Below the pieces are notes generated by a model. It made no database searches, was not told the origin of the DNA, and saw nothing but the letters and a program-made list of their open reading frames with translations. This document shows, in pieces, positions 21,043-25,159 of a DNA stretch of 25,159 bases. Positions within the stretch are counted from its first letter, which is position 1. Each line of letters begins with the position of its first letter. The translations under genes were made by a program, and so were the position numbers. Source of the DNA: JANYCG01 sp031431035 (lineage in GTDB: Bacteria > Pseudomonadota > Gammaproteobacteria > Burkholderiales > Burkholderiaceae_C); NCBI GenBank assembly GCA_031431035.1, contig JANPCR010000148.1, positions 1 to 25,159 on the forward strand, written 5' to 3'.

Positions 21043-22845
21043 ATGAAGCCGATTTGGATAGTAGATGATGACCAGTCCATTCGCTTTGTTCTGGAGAAGG
21101 CGCTGCTTCGCGAAAACCTTCCCACGCGCAGCTTCACCAACCCCAAAGACGTCATTGCCGCGCTGAACACCGCCAGCGACGACGAGTGCCCGCAAATTCT
21201 GGTCAGTGACATTCGCATGCCCGGAGGCTCTGGCTTGGACTTGCTGGAAAAGGTCAAAGCCAAGTACCCGGGCTTGCCAGTCATCATCATGACGGCGTTT
21301 TCTGATCTGGACAGCGCGGTGTCGGCCTTTCAGGGCGGCGCATTCGAGTACCTGCCCAAACCTTTTGACTTGCCCAAAGCCGTCGAGCTGATTCGCCGAG
21401 CCGTGGAGGAAAGTCAGCGCGAAGAGGTGGCTGAAGAGCAAATGGCGGTTGCCCCGGAAATGCTGGGCCAGGCCCCGGCCATGCAAGACGTGTTTCGCGC
21501 GATTGGCCGCTTGAGCCAAAGCAATGTGACGGTCATGATCACGGGTGAATCCGGCTCGGGCAAAGAGCTGGTGGCGCGCGCGCTGCACAAGCATTCACCC
21601 CGTGGCGACTCGGGCAGCAAACTGGGCAAAGGTGGCCCTTTTGTGGCGATCAATACAGCGGCCATTCCCAAAGATTTGTTGGAAAGCGAGATCTTTGGGC
21701 ATGAGCGCGGCGCGTTCACCGGGGCGCAAACCATGCGCCGGGGTCGTTTTGAGCAAGCCGACGGAGGCACGCTGTTTTTGGACGAAATTGGCGACATGCC
21801 GTTTGACCTGCAAACCCGGCTTTTGCGAGTTCTGAGCGACGGTAATTTTTACCGAGTGGGCGGGCACGTGGCCATCAAAACCAATGTGCGGGTGATTGCC
21901 GCGACCCACCAAAACCTGGAACAGCGGGTCAAAGAAGGCGCGTTTCGGGAAGACCTGTTTCACCGCCTGAACGTTATCCGCCTGCGCCTGCCCGCGCTGC
22001 GCGAGCGGCGCGAAGACATTGCCGTGCTGACGCGGCATTTTTTGGTGCAAAGTGCGCAGCAGTTGGGCATTGAGCCCAAGCGAATATCAGACGCGGCGCT
22101 GGGCTGGTTGAGCGCATTCGCGTTCCCAGGCAACGTGCGCCAGCTTGAGAATATTTGCCATTGGCTGACGGTGATGGCCCCCGCCCAAATGATCGAACCC
22201 AAAGACTTGCCGCCCGAAGTGGCCGTGGGCTTGAGCGAGCCCAACGGCGCGGGAACGGCTCAGGTGGGTGGTTCGGATGGTCAGGTGAGCAGTCACTTCG
22301 CGGCAAATAGCCCCGCGCCGGGTTCCAGCCACGGCCACTCAGCGGCACCTGCCCATGCCGCCCACGCCACAGCGCACACGGGTTTGGATTCTTCAGGGGC
22401 TGCATCGCCAGCCGTGGGCACGTCAGCCACCGCGTGGGATGCAGCCGCGCAAGAGAAGGGCGCTGCGCACGCCCTGGGTAACGGAGGTGTGGAACACGGA
22501 GGTGTGGAATCCGGCGGTGCAGAACGCGGCAGTGCAAACCACAGCAGCGCAGAACCTGGCAACGAGAGCAGCCACACCTCGATAGGTGACAGCCCCGAAT
22601 TGCCCGCAAAGCACGGCTTGGGCACGGGAGCCCCCTGGGAGATTGGCCTGGAAGCCGAGGCCATGACCCTGTTGGCCAACGGCCACACGAATGTGTGGGA
22701 CGCTTTAGCCCATCGTTTTGAAGCCCGCTTGATTTTGACCGCGCTGGCCAACACCCGAGGCCGCCGCATTGAAGCCGCCACCAAGCTGGGCATTGGCCGC
22801 AACACCATCACCCGGAAAATTCAGGAGTTGGGGCTGGAGGACTGA
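21043..22845 (+). CDS. ntrC: Nitrogen-regulation response regulator NtrC with an expanded linker
   Basis: A 600-residue sigma-54 activator, about 110-130 residues longer than ordinary NtrC. The receiver domain (1-120) has D8-D10, phosphorylation site D56 (LVSDIRMPG), T84 and K106. The AAA+ domain (~140-390) has Walker A GESGSGKE (168-175), the sigma-54-contacting GAFTGA (224-229) and Walker B GGTLFLDEIGDM (241-252). The Fis-type HTH is at 560-600 (ALANTRGRRIEAATKLGIGR, then NTITRKIQELG). Residues ~395-530 are a Gly/Ala/Ser/His-rich low-complexity linker with five pentapeptide repeats. It follows ntrB by 38 nt and probably activates glnA through the dyads at 17323-17366. Confidence 0.97.
   Translation: MKPIWIVDDDQSIRFVLEKALLRENLPTRSFTNPKDVIAALNTASDDECPQILVSDIRMPGGSGLDLLEKVKAKYPGLPVIIMTAFSDLDSAVSAFQGGAFEYLPKPFDLPKAVELIRRAVEESQREEVAEEQMAVAPEMLGQAPAMQDVFRAIGRLSQSNVTVMITGESGSGKELVARALHKHSPRGDSGSKLGKGGPFVAINTAAIPKDLLESEIFGHERGAFTGAQTMRRGRFEQADGGTLFLDEIGDMPFDLQTRLLRVLSDGNFYRVGGHVAIKTNVRVIAATHQNLEQRVKEGAFREDLFHRLNVIRLRLPALRERREDIAVLTRHFLVQSAQQLGIEPKRISDAALGWLSAFAFPGNVRQLENICHWLTVMAPAQMIEPKDLPPEVAVGLSEPNGAGTAQVGGSDGQVSSHFAANSPAPGSSHGHSAAPAHAAHATAHTGLDSSGAASPAVGTSATAWDAAAQEKGAAHALGNGGVEHGGVESGGAERGSANHSSAEPGNESSHTSIGDSPELPAKHGLGTGAPWEIGLEAEAMTLLANGHTNVWDALAHRFEARLILTALANTRGRRIEAATKLGIGRNTITRKIQELGLED
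22486..22560 (+). repeat. Five degenerate 15-nt tandem repeats inside ntrC
   Basis: Five contiguous in-frame 15-nt units encode GVEHG, GVESG, GAERG, SANHS and SAEPG within the linker between the AAA+ and HTH domains. The first two units are nearly identical in DNA (GGTGTGGAA start) and the later ones are progressively diverged, the mark of replication-slippage expansion followed by drift. Confidence 0.8.
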
Positions 22846-22870
22846 ATGCAGTTGCTCAAAATGGGTGATT

Positions 22871-22890
22871 TTTACCACAATTGTGGTAAA
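22871..22890. terminator. 20-bp perfect palindrome between convergent ntrC and xth
   Basis: TTTACCACAATTGTGGTAAA is its own reverse complement; as RNA it gives an 8-bp stem with an AATT loop, 25 nt after the ntrC stop codon. The T-run after it is poor (TTTGTC). It is placed like a terminator between convergent genes but has the look of a repressor operator too (ACCAC/GTGGT). Confidence 0.5.
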
Positions 22891-22924
22891 TTTGTCAAAA
22901 AAATGGTGTTTTTGGCAAAATGTG

Positions 22925-22983
22925 AATAAAATAGACCTCTAGCTCTCGAATCTATTCAATAGTTTGCTATATAAATAATAGCA
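22925..22983 (+). repeat. 59-bp intergenic repeat, copy B
   Basis: It matches the minus strand of 12187-12245 at 45 of 59 positions with no gaps. It ends in TGCTAT (22965-22970) - N7 - ATAGCA (22978-22983), the same stem as copy A with a different spacer. It lies in the 221-nt gap between convergent ntrC and xth. Apart from this repeat and the palindrome at 22871, I see nothing in that gap. Confidence 0.75.
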
Positions 22984-23066
22984 ATCGAATCACTTGATCA
23001 GAGGACTGCACAGGGCGATTTCAAACCAGATTGACCCAATGTCAAGTCACGACGGCCCAGGGCAGG

Positions 23067-23843
23067 TCACTTAAGCTCAATCACCACTGGCGCATGGTCG
23101 CTGGGCCGCTCGTTTTTGCGCGGAGTTTTGTCAATGGTGCAGCTTTTGGCCAGGGGTTTGAGGGCATTGCTGATCAAAATATGGTCAATGCGCAAACCCT
23201 TGTTGCGCTTGAATCCAAAATCTCGGTAGTCCCACCACGAAAAGCATTTGGCGGCTTGCGCAAACAGCCGGTGTGAGTCGGTCAAGCCCAGTGCCACCAG
23301 CGCACGCAGGTGGTAGCGCTCTTCTTCGGTGCAATGAATGGTGTCGGCCAGGCCAACGGGGTCCCACATGTCGAGTTCATCAAAAGTGATGTTGAAGTCT
23401 CCCATCAGTACCAGGCGCGGGTTGGCTTCAAGCTCGGTTTTGACCCAGGTGCGCAGGCCCTTGAGCCAGTTCATCTTGTACTCAAACTTGTCGCTCCCTG
23501 GCTCCTGCCCGTTGGGAAAATAGCCGCCAATCACCCGAATTGGGCCGTGCTCTGAAGCCACGTCAGCGCTGATCACCCGCGCCATTTCATCGTCAAAACC
23601 CGGTATGTTTTTGACCACATTCGCAACCGGTGCGCGGGTCAGCAGCGCCACGCCGTTGTAAGTCTTTTGCCCAAACCACTGCGCAAAATAGCCTGCCTCA
23701 GTGAAGGCGGCATGCGGAAATTTGTCGTCCGTCATTTTCAGCTCTTGCAGTGCCAGCACGTCGACCGGGTTGGTTTGCAGCCAGTCCAGCACTTGAGGCA
23801 GGCGAACGGTGAGCGAGTTGACGTTCCAGGTGGCGAGTTTCAT
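23067..23843 (-). CDS. xth: Exodeoxyribonuclease III
   Basis: A 258-residue AP endonuclease/3'-exonuclease of the ExoIII family for base-excision repair. Motifs are MKLATWNVNSLTVRL (1-15, N7), LALQELKMTDDKFP (30-43, metal-binding E34), MGDFNI near 144-149, WWDYRDFGFKRNKGLRIDHIL, and SDHAPVVIELK at the C-terminus with the catalytic His. I chose ATG 23843, where the family N-terminus begins; an upstream in-frame ATG at 23957 would add 38 residues that translate a hexanucleotide repeat into Arg-Phe dipeptides and is surely wrong. It follows folA by 117 nt on the same strand, probably in the thyA-folA-xth unit. Confidence 0.96.
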   Translation of the reverse strand: MKLATWNVNSLTVRLPQVLDWLQTNPVDVLALQELKMTDDKFPHAAFTEAGYFAQWFGQKTYNGVALLTRAPVANVVKNIPGFDDEMARVISADVASEHGPIRVIGGYFPNGQEPGSDKFEYKMNWLKGLRTWVKTELEANPRLVLMGDFNITFDELDMWDPVGLADTIHCTEEERYHLRALVALGLTDSHRLFAQAAKCFSWWDYRDFGFKRNKGLRIDHILISNALKPLAKSCTIDKTPRKNERPSDHAPVVIELK

Positions 23844-23900
23844 TGCGGAAGATCGAAAAAAATGGACGAGAAGGCGGTCGCTCAAAAGGCGATCAAAACT

Positions 23901-23936
23901 AAATCTGAATCTGAATCTGAATCTGAATCTCAATCT
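23901..23936. repeat. Hexanucleotide microsatellite upstream of xth
   Basis: Four perfect GAATCT units (23907-23930) are flanked by one-base variants AAATCT and CAATCT, giving 36 bp. It lies 58 nt upstream of the xth start codon, between folA and xth. Slippage here would change leader length without changing any reading frame. Confidence 0.85.
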
Positions 23937-23960
23937 GATTTTGAAGCGAACACCCAATCG

Positions 23961-24491
23961 TCAGGGGCGTGAGGTGTTGCGGTAGTTGACAAAACTGAAC
24001 GCCAGCCCCTTGGCAGACACGTGTTTTTCGCGCGACACCTCCACCCATTCGGGGCCGAAAACGGGTGCTATCGAGTCGCCTTCAAAATCGGCGTCGATTT
24101 CTGTGACCACGGCGGCGTTGGCAATCAACGCGGCTTGCGCATAAATTTCGGCCCCACCCAGCACCCAGGCATCGGTTGAGCCCTGACTTGCGGCAGGGTC
24201 GCCTGCGTCACCATCTGGAGAGCACAGCTCTACCGCTTGGTTCAGCGAGTGGGCACTAACTGCACCGTCGGCCGCCCAATCGGTTTGGCGCGTGATCACC
24301 ACGTTGGTGCGGCCCGGCAATGGCCTGAACCGGGGCGGCAGCGAGTCCCAAGTTTTGCGCCCCATGATGACGGGGCAGCCCATCGTGGTTCGCTTCAGAT
24401 GGGCCAGGTCTTCAGGCAAATGCCAGGGCATAGTGCCTTGGTCACCAATGACGCCATTGCGGGCGCGGGCGAAGATGAGGTGGAGCTTCAT
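23961..24491 (-). CDS. folA: Dihydrofolate reductase
   Basis: A 176-residue DHFR that reduces dihydrofolate with NADPH, regenerating the folate used by thymidylate synthase. Seen are LIFARARNGVIGDQGTMPWHLPEDL (5-29) with the PW pair and acidic active-site residue E27, VIMGRKTWDSLP (41-52), LPGRTNVVITR (58-68), VLGGAEIYAQA and the C-terminal FSFVNYRN. The acidic residue is Glu where E. coli has Asp, a known natural variation. A loop around residues 88-105 (SPDGDAGDPAASQGS) is a small expansion compared with ~160-residue enzymes. It lies 46 nt downstream of thyA, the usual pairing. Confidence 0.96.
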   Translation of the reverse strand: MKLHLIFARARNGVIGDQGTMPWHLPEDLAHLKRTTMGCPVIMGRKTWDSLPPRFRPLPGRTNVVITRQTDWAADGAVSAHSLNQAVELCSPDGDAGDPAASQGSTDAWVLGGAEIYAQAALIANAAVVTEIDADFEGDSIAPVFGPEWVEVSREKHVSAKGLAFSFVNYRNTSRP

Positions 24492-24509
24492 GGGCAGTAG
24501 AGATTTAAA

Positions 24510-24542
24510 TTGCGATCAAACCGCGATCAAACCGCGATCAAA
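24510..24542. repeat. Three 11-nt tandem repeats overlapping the thyA stop
   Basis: TTGCGATCAAA, CCGCGATCAAA and CCGCGATCAAA lie end to end between folA and thyA. On the coding (minus) strand the unit is TTTGATCGCGG; the first unit contains the thyA TGA stop (24538-24540), so duplications left two further TGA copies in the spacer. Confidence 0.85.
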
Positions 24543-25159
24543 TGGCTACAGGCGCTTTGATGGCCCCGTGGCATTCATAGCCCTGAATTTCAAAGTCTTC
24601 AAACTCGTAGTCAAAGATGGAGGCGGGTTTGCGTTTGATGTGGAGTTTGGGGTAGGCGAAGGGTTGGCGGCTTAGCTGCAAATCGACCTGCTCGTGGTGG
24701 TTGCTGTAAATATGGCAGTCGCCGCCGGTCCAGATGAAGTCGCCCACGTCCAGGTCACACTGCTGCGCCACCATGTGGGTGAGCAGCGCGTAGCTGGCAA
24801 TATTGAAAGGCACCCCCAAAAAAATGTCGGCGCTGCGCTGGTAAAGCTGGCAACTCAACCGGGCTTTTTGACCCGGCTCGGCGGCGGGGGCCACGTAAAA
24901 CTGAAAAAACGCATGACAAGGCGGCAACGCCATTTTGGAGATTTCACCCACGTTCCAGGCGCTCACGATGATGCGGCGCGAGTCGGGGTTTGTTTTGAGG
25001 GTTTTGATGACTTCGCTAATTTGGTCAATGTGCGCGCCTTCAGCGGTGGGCCAACTGCGCCACTGCACGCCATAGACTGGCCCCAAATCACCATCTGGCT
25101 TGGCCCATTCGTCCCAAATGGTCACGCCACGGTCTTTGAGCCAATTGTTGTTGCTGGAG
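24538..25159 (-). CDS. thyA: Thymidylate synthase (5' end beyond the window)
   Basis: The C-terminal ~207 residues of ThyA, which methylates dUMP to dTMP with methylene-tetrahydrofolate. The frame is open to the right edge (NNNWLKDRGVTIWDEWAKPDGDLG), so an internal GTG at 25125 is not the real start. Visible are the catalytic Cys in ALPPCHAFFQFYV, YQRSADIFLGVPFNIASYALLTHM, GDCHIYSNHHEQV and the C-terminal FEIQGYECHGAIKAPVAI. Its product dihydrofolate is recycled by FolA, encoded next on the same strand. Confidence 0.97.
   Translation of the reverse strand, partial: SSNNNWLKDRGVTIWDEWAKPDGDLGPVYGVQWRSWPTAEGAHIDQISEVIKTLKTNPDSRRIIVSAWNVGEISKMALPPCHAFFQFYVAPAAEPGQKARLSCQLYQRSADIFLGVPFNIASYALLTHMVAQQCDLDVGDFIWTGGDCHIYSNHHEQVDLQLSRQPFAYPKLHIKRKPASIFDYEFEDFEIQGYECHGAIKAPVAI

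Noticed and set aside
23844..23957. N-terminal extension of exonuclease III with an Arg-Phe repeat
   Set aside because: It is a translation of the GAATCT microsatellite; ExoIII proteins start at the MKLATWNVNS sequence.
1..25159. CRISPR arrays, tRNA/rRNA genes, prophage or transposase genes
   Set aside because: No regularly spaced direct repeats, no recognisable tRNA or rRNA sequence, and no integrase or transposase motifs were seen; the gene content looks like core chromosome.

Overview
The window looks like a chromosomal segment of a betaproteobacterium of order Burkholderiales, most likely family Comamonadaceae (Rhodoferax/Limnohabitans/Polaromonas-like). This is inferred from the moderate-to-high GC content, the glnA-ntrB-ntrC cluster, the EI24/CinA-like and thyA-folA-xth neighbourhoods, and short intergenic repeats of a kind I remember from that family. 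No database search was possible.

Layout. (1) 87-6564: a sugar uptake and catabolism module split into two divergent operons around 3053-3328. The left arm encodes a periplasmic binding protein, a permease and a PfkB kinase. The right arm encodes the missing ABC ATPase, a FucU-type mutarotase, a ROK regulator and a transaldolase/fructose-6-phosphate-aldolase-like protein, with overlapping reading frames. (2) 6743-11325: a Tat-exported HiPIP, then a light-repair group (FAD photolyase, a 56-residue DUF2256 Cys protein, a 4Fe-4S PhrB-type photolyase) and an RsuA-type pseudouridine synthase. (3) 11322-17300: an alpha/beta hydrolase, a YVTN beta-propeller protein coupled to a polysaccharide deacetylase, a fatty acid hydroxylase/sterol desaturase-family protein, an EI24 membrane protein and a CinA-like protein. 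(4) 17301-22845: glnA with a sigma-54 promoter and two NtrC-type enhancer sites, a small exported coiled-coil protein, ntrB and ntrC. (5) 23067-25159, minus strand: thyA (cut by the window edge), folA and xth.

The most interesting observations concern small sequence insertions and repeats. An in-frame 102-bp palindromic insertion flanked by a 7-bp direct repeat sits inside the desaturase gene. The EI24 gene has a TGA after which the same frame continues for 35 Ser/Pro/Gly-rich codons and ends in an exact ATGA overlap with the next gene. NtrB and NtrC both carry long low-complexity expansions built on degenerate tandem repeats. Two diverged copies of a 59-bp intergenic element conserve a TGCTAT/ATAGCA stem. 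A 28-bp perfect palindrome lies in a divergent promoter region, and short tandem repeats sit beside xth and thyA. The sugar module has an unusual gene combination, and its substrate cannot be read from sequence alone.
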